Position numbers and translations under genes: made by a program
The notes under the pieces: model-generated
What the model saw: only the letters and a program-made list of their open reading frames with translations
What the model was told of the DNA's origin: nothing
Databases searched by the model: none
Source: CAVSWT01 sp963731745
GTDB lineage: Bacteria > Bacteroidota > Ignavibacteria > Ignavibacteriales > Ignavibacteriaceae
Assembly (NCBI GenBank): GCA_963731745.1
Contig: CAVSWT010000032.1
Span: forward strand, 1-64,000
Direction of reading: 5' to 3'
Length of the DNA stretch: 64,000 bases
In this document: in pieces, positions 27,411 to 36,557 of the stretch
Layout of the letters: each line of letters begins with the position of its first letter
Position numbering within the stretch: position 1 is the stretch's first letter

Positions 27411-27443
27411 AACCGGTTTTTTCAAAAAGCCGGTTTATTTTTT
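27411..27443 (+). terminator. rho-independent terminator after the OmpA gene
   Basis: AACCGG at 27411-27416 pairs with CCGGTT at 27430-27435, with the flanking TTTTTT and AAAAAG in the loop pairing further, and TATTTTTTA follows. The convergent LolA-like gene ends inside this element, so it may serve both transcripts. Confidence 0.85.
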
Positions 27444-28124
27444 ATCCTCGAAGATTTTATCGGAAATTCCTTTATTAACCTTATAATCTGAATAAGTAAT
27501 AAAAACTTTACCGATTGTGTTTTTTGGTTTCTTCTCTTTATCCGGACTACTTTCAATTTCACCACTAATTCCCCTTGGAATGTTCATCCTATCTACATTA
27601 AAAGAAAAAATCATTTCTGAAGGTAAAGGATACTTAAAATCATTATCGTATTTTAATTCAATTGTAAACGTGCCATTAAGCTTAGTTGTTGATTCTGCTT
27701 TTCGAATGATATTTTTACTTTGATCAATCCATAAGGTAGTAAGAATGATGTCGCTTTTTTCGTCTAAAGGAATCACTTTTATTACAATAGTCTTTATGCC
27801 ATTAACTGAATCTTCTTTCTGATAGATTGCAGTATATTTATCTTTTAATAAACCAACAGGGGTAACATCCAATCCCTCTTTAGGCAGAAGTGCAAATCTT
27901 TCAGATTGAAAATGTATTTTATCCGGCTGCTTAAAAAATATTTTTGCACTTGTTTCCGGAACCTTTAAAAAATCAACATCAACTCTAATATTCACCTTCA
28001 CTTCATAATCTTTTACTAAGTCAAATTCCTTTTTAACATTCTCTAAAATTTTATCAGGGTCCTTCGACTGTGAATAAATGGAAACAAAACCTAAAATAAT
28101 TAATGATAAGATTTTAATCATCAA
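27435..28124 (-). CDS. LolA-like periplasmic protein
   Basis: A 229-residue protein with a signal peptide (MMIKILSLIILGFVSIYSQ) and a beta-strand-rich body of the LolA/LolB type (KDYEVKVNIRVDVDFLKVPE; SAKIFFKQPDKIHFQS; TLWIDQSKNIIRKAESTTKL). LolA-like folds carry lipids or lipoproteins across the periplasm; this one is a distant member, so the cargo is not known. It lies 23 bases upstream of the ABC transporter pair in the same direction, which supports a shared envelope function, although the pair looks like an export ABC system, not LolCDE. Confidence 0.65.
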   Translation of the reverse strand: MMIKILSLIILGFVSIYSQSKDPDKILENVKKEFDLVKDYEVKVNIRVDVDFLKVPETSAKIFFKQPDKIHFQSERFALLPKEGLDVTPVGLLKDKYTAIYQKEDSVNGIKTIVIKVIPLDEKSDIILTTLWIDQSKNIIRKAESTTKLNGTFTIELKYDNDFKYPLPSEMIFSFNVDRMNIPRGISGEIESSPDKEKKPKNTIGKVFITYSDYKVNKGISDKIFEDKK

Positions 28125-28147
28125 ATGTCCTCATTCAACTTCGTTAA

Positions 28148-28987
28148 CTATGTGAGTATATCTTTTTTCTTAAAAATAAATAATGCGGCTCCATAAAAAA
28201 CAAGAATATGTGCTGCAAGAATTATAGTGGATTTTAGCACTTCACCAAAATCAACAGGTTTATCAAAAAACAATCTCCATGACTGCATATAAGTTGTAAA
28301 TAAATATGGTTTTACATTTTGGAAGAAATCAATGTTGATTGCTGAAATTATTATAAACACAATAATAATTGCCATTGTAGTGACGATAGGCCCAATTGCA
28401 TTTTCAACTAAAGAAGAAAATAAAAATGCCAGCGAAGTTACAACCAGCATGCTTAATGCAGCGAATCCATATCCCAACAAAAATCTCCAAAATACATCAT
28501 CGCGGGAAAAAATAATAATTGTGCTACTTTTGATTACTATCAATTCGCCCACTCCGAATATTATTAAACCTAAAACGATACTTATAATTGCTAACCAAAG
28601 AACAAGCAGGTTTGTATAAATAACTCCGGCAATCAATTTTGAAGTAACTATTTTAAAACGGGAAACAGGCCTTGTGACAAGCATGCGATAAGTCCCGGCT
28701 GTGGCTTCTCCTGCTAATAAATCACCGGCAACTAAAGCAATTAAAAACGGAATATGTATGGTCAATGCATTTAAAATAATATAAGAAACTAAATACCCAT
28801 TTAACAAGTTTCCCACAAACACAAATGATTGCTGAAGATTTCGAGTCATAAAATTTAATGAACGTTCACCCTCAATCAGCATTGCAACTTGAATTATTGG
28901 AACGAGGACAGCGATTGCTATAAAACCAATATAGGTTCGCCACTTTTTAAATATTTTGTATAATTCAATATTTACAAGAGTTAACAT
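28148..28987 (-). CDS. ABC transporter permease (ABC-2 type)
   Basis: A 279-residue membrane protein of the ABC-2 type, with about six helices. The N-terminal segment, MLTLVNIELYKIFKKWRTYI, and AGDLLAGEATAGTYRMLVTR are characteristic of ABC-2 permeases of the NosY/GldF class. The start overlaps the stop of the ATP-binding gene by one base (TAATG at 28985-28989), so translation is coupled. No substrate can be assigned; neighbours are a LolA-like protein. Confidence 0.88.
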   Translation of the reverse strand: MLTLVNIELYKIFKKWRTYIGFIAIAVLVPIIQVAMLIEGERSLNFMTRNLQQSFVFVGNLLNGYLVSYIILNALTIHIPFLIALVAGDLLAGEATAGTYRMLVTRPVSRFKIVTSKLIAGVIYTNLLVLWLAIISIVLGLIIFGVGELIVIKSSTIIIFSRDDVFWRFLLGYGFAALSMLVVTSLAFLFSSLVENAIGPIVTTMAIIIVFIIISAINIDFFQNVKPYLFTTYMQSWRLFFDKPVDFGEVLKSTIILAAHILVFYGAALFIFKKKDILT

Positions 28988-29907
28988 TAATGTTCCTTCT
29001 CAGTAATTTGCAGAAAATATTCTTCAAGTGAGCGCAATGGAACAACAGAACTTACCGCAATATTATTCTCAACTAGTAACTTGTTCAACGCGGCAATTTC
29101 CTCTGATCTTAGAGAAAAAATTAAATTATTTTTTGCCGTTCCTTCTAATTTCTTTTCCCATTGTGTTTCTGAAATCACCCTTTTAGCATTTTCCGCACTG
29201 TCAACTTCAAAAGTAACTTTTAAGTTATTTGCATTCAGCAGATCGTTTACGTAGCCTTCGACTTGTGTTGTCCCTTTATTTATAATAATCATTCTGTTTG
29301 CAACTAATTCAACTTCAGACAGAATATGACTAGAAAGAAAAATAGTTTTATTTTTCTCTTTACTTAGATAGAGAATCAACTCTCTTATTTCTTTCATACC
29401 TTGCGGATCAAGCCCGGTGGTGGGTTCATCAAGAATAATTAATTCCGGGTCATGCAGAAGCGCTTGAGCAAGTCCAAGCCGTTGTTTCATACCGTGCGAA
29501 AAAGTTTTTACTTTACTTTTATATCTTTTATCCAAACCAACAAGTTCAAGAACTTCCATTATTCTTTTCCGGGAAACATCGGTCATAGAAATCTTACCTA
29601 AGATTTCCAAATTTTTATATGCCGACATATATCCGTAGAAATCCGGCTTCTCAACAATTGCCCCAATTTCTTTTAGGATTTCTATTCTATATTCCTTAAG
29701 AGATTTATCAAATATTTTTATATCGCCGTTTGAAGGAGCAATGAGTGACAAAAGCATTCTGATAGTGGTACTTTTACCTGCTCCGTTTGGGCCTAAGAAT
29801 CCGAAAACGTCTCCACGAAAAACATTTAAGCTAAGATTATTAACAGCTCTTAATTCCTTAAAATTTTTCGTGAGATTTTTTATCTCAATAATTTTTTCTT
29901 CAGTCAA
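28987..29907 (-). CDS. ABC transporter ATP-binding protein
   Basis: A 306-residue ATPase with all motifs: Walker A GPNGAGKSTTIRMLL, the signature SHGMKQRLGLAQALLHDPE, Walker B LIILDEPTTGLDPQG and the switch His in SSHILSEVELVANRM. The C-terminal region about residues 220-306 is an accessory domain of the type found with ABC-2 permeases. Works with the coupled permease gene. The gene is preceded by rmuC on the same strand. Confidence 0.93.
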   Translation of the reverse strand: MTEEKIIEIKNLTKNFKELRAVNNLSLNVFRGDVFGFLGPNGAGKSTTIRMLLSLIAPSNGDIKIFDKSLKEYRIEILKEIGAIVEKPDFYGYMSAYKNLEILGKISMTDVSRKRIMEVLELVGLDKRYKSKVKTFSHGMKQRLGLAQALLHDPELIILDEPTTGLDPQGMKEIRELILYLSKEKNKTIFLSSHILSEVELVANRMIIINKGTTQVEGYVNDLLNANNLKVTFEVDSAENAKRVISETQWEKKLEGTAKNNLIFSLRSEEIAALNKLLVENNIAVSSVVPLRSLEEYFLQITEKEH

Positions 29908-29939
29908 TTCTTTTCCGAAATATTATTATAATGAAAAGA

Positions 29940-31295
29940 TTATTCTTCCCCGTCTTCATCTGCCCTATCAAGCAATGATGATGGCAATTGCTTTGCCGTT
30001 TTTGCTCCAAGCTCTTTAATTTTTTCGGCACTACGTATAAGGTTTCCTCTGCCGTCAGTCAATTTTCGCATTGCTGATGAATAATTATTTTTTGCTTCAT
30101 CCATTTTCTTTCCAACGCTAATCAAGTCTTCAGTAAAACCAACAAACTTGTCATAAAGTGCTCCACTTTGTCTTGCTATTTCCAATGCATTTTTATTTTG
30201 ACTTTCCTGTCTCCAAATACTGGCTATTGTTCTTAAAGTTGCAAGTAATGTGGAGGGACTAACAATTACAATATTCATTTCAAAAGCGTCACTAAATATT
30301 GAAGCATCCATTTGAACTGCTAATGCGAACGCGGGTTCTATTGGCATAAACATTAGCACAAAATCAAGACTTTCGAGCTGGTAAAGATTCTGATAATTTT
30401 TACCGCTAAGATTTTTAATATGGCCGCGAATTGAATTTATATGTTCTCGCAAAGCCAGTTGTTTCTCCTTTTCCATTTCTTCGGAAACATATTTCTCATA
30501 TCCAATTAATGATACTTTTGAATCAATAATAATGCTTTTATTTTCCGGCAGCTTAATAATAATATCAGGCTGAAATCTTCTGCCTGATTCAGTTGTTAAA
30601 CTTTCCTGAACAACATACTCTCGATTTTTTACCAAACCGGATTTTTCAAGAATACTTTCAAGTATAAATTCACCCCAATTGCCTTGTGTTTTTGTTTGGC
30701 CTTTTAATGCTTGAGTTAAATTTTTTGCTTCTTGTGTAACCTGCTGATTCAAATCTTTAAGCATTTGAAGCTGCTCTCTTAAAGAAGCATGTCCTTTAAT
30801 GCTTTCTTTATTTGTTTCCTCAACTTTCTTTTCAAAATCAGAAATTTTTTCTCTTAAAGGATTTAATATTTCGCTTAATTTTTCTTTATTCTGCTCAGTG
30901 AATTTATTTCCCTTTTCTTCGAATATTCTATTTGCAAGATTTTCAAATTCTGTCGTGAACTTTTTTTGAAGATTTTCTAAGTCATCTTTTTGTTCAGATA
31001 ATTTTTCTTGAAGATTCTTATAATCTGCGTTTAATGTAGAAAGTTCTTTCGTCTGTTCAATTACCTTTATCTCTTTCTATTATTTAAATCATCAGAAATC
31101 AGCTTTATAATTTTCTTCAAGACTCTTATTTCTTTCTTCAATTTTACCTTTTTCAATTGAGAGAGAATCAATTTTATTTTCTAATTCTTCTGCTTCTGAT
31201 TTTGTAATTCCACCAGATTGATTTTTTGATTTAGAATAAAACCAAGCAATTGCAAATCCTATTAAAAGCCCTATGAACAGATATAATAATTCCAT
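29940..31295 (-). pseudogene. rmuC: rmuC, interrupted by in-frame stop codons
   Basis: The N-terminal part (31295-31092) has a membrane helix (LLYLFIGLLIGFAIAWFYS) and a coiled coil. The main part (to 29940) has the long coiled coil and the RmuC nuclease-like core (NWGEFILESILEKSGLV; SGRRFQPDIIIKLPENKSII; FVLMFMPIEPAFALAVQMDA; RQSGALYDKFVGF). Both parts lie in the same frame but are separated by TGA TGA TTT AAA TAA TAG at 31094-31077. The +1 frame is open across this gap and reads SDDLNNRK, so two compensating single-base indels would restore the gene. RmuC limits inversions at recombination sites. Either a sequence error or a recent loss. Confidence 0.85.
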
Positions 31296-31365
31296 AAAAA
31301 AAATAATGATTTATTGAATGACAAATTTAATTAGAAAAAAACACAATTAGTTAAGTGGTTAATTA

Positions 31366-32931
31366 TTATTGGACATCAATTTTCTTCTCAACTTCAGCAA
31401 GTAATTCATTCGTTTTAATCAATCTCAAAACATTAGCAATATCATTATATAAAACTCTATCGGTTTTAAGCGGCTCAACTACTTCTCTAATTTTATTGTA
31501 AATTATTGAAGTTCCTTCGCCGCATTTTAATGGTTTTAAAAATTCGAGAGCTTGCGATGCAGTTAGAAATTCTATTGCTAAAACATTCTGAAGATTCTGC
31601 ATAATCTTATAACATTTCTGAGCAGCAATTGAACCCATTGAATTATGGTCTTCCTGGTTTGCCGAAGTCGGAATTGAATCAACACTAGCGGGATGTGCTA
31701 AAACTTTATTTTCTGAAACCAGGCTTGCTGCTGTGTATTGCGCAATCATTAATCCGGAATTTAATCCTCCTTCAACTGCGAGAAATCTTGGCAGTCCGCT
31801 TAAGGCGCCATTTACCATTCGCTCAATTCTTCTTTCGGAAACATTCGCTAATTCTGATAAAGCAATAGACATGAAATCCATTGCCAACGCCATCGACTGT
31901 CCATGAAAATTTCCACCTTCAATATGTTCTTCGGTGTCAGGGAATATAATTGGATTATCATTTACTGAATTTATTTCTATCTCAACTCTTGAAACAACAT
32001 AATCGATAGCGTCTCGCGAGGCACCATGAATTTGAGGTACACATCGAATCGAATAAGCATCCTGCACCCGCGGATCATTTTTCATATGAGAATTTCTTAT
32101 TTCACTGTTATGAATTAATTTTAAAATATTTTTAGCTGTGGCAATTTGTCCAGGGAATGGTTTTAATTCATGAATTCTGTTATCAAATGCTTTATCCGTT
32201 GCTCTTAATGCTTCATGCGATATCGATGCAGACATGTCAGCTAACTTAATTAATTTTTTTGCTTGAATAGAAATGAAAGCTGCAAATGAAGTCATCATTT
32301 GAGTTCCGTTTATTAAAGCAATTCCTTCTTTTGCTTCCAATACGATTGGCTTTAATCCAAATTTCTTTAATCCATCTTTGGAAGAAATCATTTTTTCAGA
32401 AGAAGAGTCTTGGTCATCAACCTCTTTTATGATTTGAACTCTTCCCTTCCCTATCATTGCTAAAACTAAATGAGATAGTTGAACCAAATCTCCGCTTGAA
32501 CCGACTGAGCCCTGTGAGGGAACAACCGGAATAATATTGTTATTCATCATATCAATAAGCAGTTGAAGTGTCTGCAATTTAATTCCCGAATATCCGCGCG
32601 CTAAAGCATTTAAACGCAGAAGCATCATAATTTTTACAATCATCGGCGGAAGATTTTCACCGCAGCCGACCGCATGACTCAAGATTAAATTCTCCTGTAA
32701 TTTGAGAATATCTTTTTTACTAATATTTACATTGGAAAACTCCCCAAAGCCGGTAGTAACGCCATATATCACCTCATTATTTTCTACCCATTTTTCAATT
32801 AGAGCACGCGACTTCTTGATTTTGGATTTTGCTTTGGAGGATAATTCTACTTGTAGTTTATCAATTATAAATTTTTCAATTTCATCTAAGGTAAGCGAGG
32901 AGCCGTCTACAATAAGTTTTTTATTTGCCAT
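31366..32931 (-). CDS. hutH: histidine ammonia-lyase family protein
   Basis: A 521-residue MIO ammonia-lyase that would remove ammonia from histidine to give urocanate. The substrate-side Tyr is in YGVTTGFGEFSN, the conserved His in NLILSHAVGCGENLP (the SH pattern is like histidine lyases rather than tyrosine lyases), and the C-terminal core in TSANQEDHNSMGSIAAQK. The MIO triad is unusual: GSVGSSGDLVQLSHL, Ser145-Ser146-Gly147 instead of Ala-Ser-Gly. The usual hutU, hutI and hutG genes are absent here. It is coupled to hflX, whose repaired reading frame would end about 11 bases inside this start. Confidence 0.85.
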   Translation of the reverse strand: MANKKLIVDGSSLTLDEIEKFIIDKLQVELSSKAKSKIKKSRALIEKWVENNEVIYGVTTGFGEFSNVNISKKDILKLQENLILSHAVGCGENLPPMIVKIMMLLRLNALARGYSGIKLQTLQLLIDMMNNNIIPVVPSQGSVGSSGDLVQLSHLVLAMIGKGRVQIIKEVDDQDSSSEKMISSKDGLKKFGLKPIVLEAKEGIALINGTQMMTSFAAFISIQAKKLIKLADMSASISHEALRATDKAFDNRIHELKPFPGQIATAKNILKLIHNSEIRNSHMKNDPRVQDAYSIRCVPQIHGASRDAIDYVVSRVEIEINSVNDNPIIFPDTEEHIEGGNFHGQSMALAMDFMSIALSELANVSERRIERMVNGALSGLPRFLAVEGGLNSGLMIAQYTAASLVSENKVLAHPASVDSIPTSANQEDHNSMGSIAAQKCYKIMQNLQNVLAIEFLTASQALEFLKPLKCGEGTSIIYNKIREVVEPLKTDRVLYNDIANVLRLIKTNELLAEVEKKIDVQ

Positions 32932-34187
32932 AAATTATTTTTTTAATTTTTTTTGAATTTTCTTTATTCGTTTTGTAAGTAAGATGAATAATATTTTCAT
33001 CATATTTTGTATCCAATACTTCTGCAAGTGAATGAATTTTTGCAGCTATTTTTGAATCTTTCATTTTAATATCAACTTTCTCTTCAACGAATTCTTCTTC
33101 AATTATATTTAAGATTTTTTCTTTTAAAGCATGAAATATTTATTCCGCGATGAGCTGAAATCACAACAGAGTTATCATATTTATTTAAAACATAATTTAT
33201 TTTAGATTTATCAATTACCAAATCCACTTTATTGAATACTTTAATTATAGTTTTTTTATTTCCGCCAAATTCTTTTAGAGTTTCTTCAACCACTTGAATA
33301 TGATCTTCATAATATTGATGAGATAAATCAATTACATGTAAAATTATATCTGCATCTCTTACTTCATTTAATGTGCTTTTAAATGATGCAACTAAATTTG
33401 GAGGGAGTTTTCTGATAAAGCCAACTGTATCACTTAATAATATTTTTTGATTTTTATTAAGCTCTAGTGACCGGGTAGTTGAATCCAAAGTAGCAAAAAG
33501 TTTATCTTCAGCAAAAACATCGGCTGAAGTCAGCAAGTTAAAAAGAGTAGATTTGCCGGCATTGGTGTAACCAACCAATGAAATTTTTATTAAATCTTTT
33601 CTACTCAAACTTTGAGTTTCTCTTTGTGATTCGATCTTAATCAATTTTTCTTTTAAATGACTGATGCGAGTACGAATCATTCGACGGTCAGTTTCAATCT
33701 GTGTTTCGCCAGGACCTTTTGTTCCGATACCGCCAAGCTGTTTCGAAAGATGTGTCCATGCTCTTGTCAATCTTGGCAGCATATATTGAAGCTGTGCAAG
33801 CTCAACTTGAGTTTTTGCTTCTTTAGTTTTAGCACGCGAAGCAAAAATATCCAGGATCAATCCGCTTCTGTCAACAATTTTTTTATTAACAAGTTTTTCC
33901 AAATTCCTGACCTGAACGGGAGTTAAATCATCATCAAAAATCACTAGATCAATATTATTCAACTCAGTAAGCTGTGCAATTTCTTCTGCTTTACCTTTAC
34001 CAATATAAAATGCAGGATCCATTGCATATCTATCCTGAATTAATTTTATTACAGTTTCTGCTCCTGCAGTAATAGCTAATTCTTCGAGTTCCGATAAATG
34101 TTCTTCAACGGTTTCTCTACTTAAATACTTAGTATTTAAAGCAACGAGAATGGCTCGCTCGATATTTTTTTTTGTAATTTCAATCAT
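32921..34187 (-). pseudogene. hflX: hflX GTPase, frameshifted near the C-terminus
   Basis: HflX is a ribosome-associated GTPase that splits stalled 70S ribosomes. The N-terminal domain (AFYIGKGKAEEIAQL; DDDLTPVQVRNLE) and Obg-type GTPase are intact: LVGYTNAGKSTLFNLL, ATLDSTTRSLEL, LSDTVGFIRKLP, IKVFNKVDLV and VISAHRGINIS. The frame breaks at 33121-33128, where TTTAAAAG reads with one extra A; leaving out that A continues FKEKILNIIEEEFVEEKVDI to a stop at 32921. The rest of the C-terminal domain is then normal. A homopolymer indel, probably an error, or a recent mutation that trims the last 65 residues. Confidence 0.87.
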
Positions 34188-34268
34188 TAGAATAAGTGTT
34201 CCTTAGATTTTCCTGATGGTGTTCATAATATCTTTACAATTTTTTGATGCAAGTTTAAATTCAAGAAA

Positions 34269-36371
34269 TTATTCATTTATAACTAATTCTTTTTTAGAAT
34301 TTCTTGCAATTGTCATTTCAAATAAAGCTAAAATTATTGCTGCCAACAAAAAATACTTCCAGAGTTCAGAACCAAATCTTGACTGCAGCACAACTTCAGA
34401 TGGATTCTGATTTTTTTCAATTAAAATATGCTTTCCCTTAAAATTTATTTTTTTCAAATAGTCTTCAAATTCTTTCTTATTAAGATATTCAGTTGATGAT
34501 TCAAGTGGATTATTATTTACCGAAAAGTCTTCAACTATTTTTTGATTATTATAAATTTTATAATTCCCAATTAAATCTGTTTTATTATAAGATAAAAAAT
34601 TTAAGTTTGCTGAGTCTTCAAGGTTCAGAAATTCTTCTGTTTTATCCGGCCTTTCAATTTTTAATTGTGAAGAGCTAATTTCCGGCAATCGGATGTTAAC
34701 TGTCTGCCCCGCAATAAAATCACTTTCACTCCTGTCTTTTGATGAAAGGTAATAAATTGATTTATTCATCAAAGGAACAAAAACACTTTTAAGTGGAAAG
34801 TTTGACCAGCTTAATACCGGAGCTGTATTCAATAATAAGACTTTGCCTTTATCGATTTTGTATTCACTTAAAAATGATGATCCGTCAATTAAAGATATTA
34901 TTTCATTAGCCTTTAATCCTGCTTTTTGATCAAAGTGAAAATATATTTCAGGAGATTCAATCTTTTTCTTGTCACTACTTGTAAATATATCCTGAAATAT
35001 AGGATGATTGAATTCTATTTTATCAAAACGTACTGAGTTTTCTGTCGCATTTAATTTGCCAATTGATTTTGTTGGAGAAGAAATGCCTAAAGATTCAGTG
35101 ATCTTTTTAAAGTTTTCCAATGATGAATTTTCTCCAGGCATTAAAAATAATCCGCCACCGCTTTCCACATAAGGTTTTAACCTTTCAATATTATTTTCAA
35201 CTTCAGAACCTATTATTATGACAGCATCATAAGCAGAAAGATTATACGATGATAATTGGTTCAAATTTTTCTCTGTTATTTTAATTGGCCGGTCATTTCC
35301 TGAAGCAGTTAACGCTAATTTTACAAATTTAGTATCACTAGTTTTATTTGAAAATATTAAAACCGGAATTTCGTTTGGAATGAAAAGATTTGTATATCTT
35401 CTATTGTCATAATTTATGTCATCATCTTCAATTTCAGCCAACACATCAACAAAGCCTGTTGCCTTAACATCTGTTTCCATTGTTAACACTTTAGTCTCTT
35501 TTGGATTGAGAGAAATACTTTGCTGTCCGCTTCTTTCACCATTAATGAATAATGATACCACTAAGTTTTCTACATTTTTTGAAGAATAATTTGTAACCGT
35601 AATATTAAAACTTACAGGTTTGTTCTTTTCAAAAATCTGAGTATTGGTTTTTAATTCATCAATACCAACATTAAATATTTCTTTGCCTGAATAGTTGAAT
35701 GTATAAAGATTTATTTTGTCATTAAGTAGTCCGCTCAAATCAGAAAGTGATTTTTCGTCTGCGAATAACCTGGATTGAAAATCAGAAAAAATATAAATTT
35801 CTTTATTAAAATTTTGAGAAGTTGAAAGTATTTGTCCTGCATTTACAATTGCATTATGAAGCATTCCGCTTGAATAAGAAATTTGAGCTTCTTCTACTTT
35901 TTTTTCCAAATCATTTAAATTTGAGGTAAGCTTTATTTGTTCATCCGGATTTGAAACTAAAACCAAAGCTGCGTCATCGCCTTCCTGCAGATGTTGAATT
36001 AAATTTTTAATTGCTTCTTTAGCCTGATTAAAGTACGAACCTTTCTGATCAATAATAGACATGCTGAACGTATTATCTAATATAAAAACGGAAGTCGTTT
36101 TTGCCGCTGATGTTGTTCCGCCAATTGCAACACCTCTTAAAGTTGGACGTGCAAATGCTGTAACTAAAAAAAGTATAATCAAAACTCTTAATGCAAGTAA
36201 TAACCATTGCTTCACTTTAATTTTTCTAATTTTATTTTTCTGCAGTTCCTTTAAAAACCTTAAAGTGCTAAATTCAACTTTTTTTAATTTTCGAAGATTA
36301 AATAGATGAATTAAGATTGGAATTGATGCAGCTAAAAGTCCAAATAAAACAGCGGGATTTAAAAAAATCAT
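34269..36371 (-). CDS. BatA/VWA-domain membrane protein
   Basis: About 700 residues from the preferred start MIFLNPAVLFGLLAASIPIL. The opening is the BatA (aerotolerance regulator N-terminal) domain: LIHLFNLRKLKKVEFSTLRF, followed by a second helix (LLALRVLIILFLVTAFARP). A von Willebrand A-like domain follows (SVFILDNTFSMSII, a degenerate metal-site; FSDFQSRLFADEK), then a long region ending in a helix (WKYFLLAAIILALFEMTI). The family is common in Bacteroidota and is tied to BatABCDE/MoxR envelope systems, though no MoxR or DUF58 gene is nearby here. Upstream start at 36449 is less likely. Confidence 0.82.
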   Translation of the reverse strand: MIFLNPAVLFGLLAASIPILIHLFNLRKLKKVEFSTLRFLKELQKNKIRKIKVKQWLLLALRVLIILFLVTAFARPTLRGVAIGGTTSAAKTTSVFILDNTFSMSIIDQKGSYFNQAKEAIKNLIQHLQEGDDAALVLVSNPDEQIKLTSNLNDLEKKVEEAQISYSSGMLHNAIVNAGQILSTSQNFNKEIYIFSDFQSRLFADEKSLSDLSGLLNDKINLYTFNYSGKEIFNVGIDELKTNTQIFEKNKPVSFNITVTNYSSKNVENLVVSLFINGERSGQQSISLNPKETKVLTMETDVKATGFVDVLAEIEDDDINYDNRRYTNLFIPNEIPVLIFSNKTSDTKFVKLALTASGNDRPIKITEKNLNQLSSYNLSAYDAVIIIGSEVENNIERLKPYVESGGGLFLMPGENSSLENFKKITESLGISSPTKSIGKLNATENSVRFDKIEFNHPIFQDIFTSSDKKKIESPEIYFHFDQKAGLKANEIISLIDGSSFLSEYKIDKGKVLLLNTAPVLSWSNFPLKSVFVPLMNKSIYYLSSKDRSESDFIAGQTVNIRLPEISSSQLKIERPDKTEEFLNLEDSANLNFLSYNKTDLIGNYKIYNNQKIVEDFSVNNNPLESSTEYLNKKEFEDYLKKINFKGKHILIEKNQNPSEVVLQSRFGSELWKYFLLAAIILALFEMTIARNSKKELVINE

Positions 36372-36557
36372 AAATAACAGAGTTCTTAAATAAATAAAAT
36401 TTTGTTTGTTTTGATTACAATTCTCGCTTAAATCGAAATCAAATAACAATAAGATTCAATCAATAATAAAATAAATAAGCGAGAAGAAAAAATTAAATTG
36501 AAATATTAATAATTAACCTATAATTTGAGGTGCAAATTAATTATTAAAGGCATTAAA

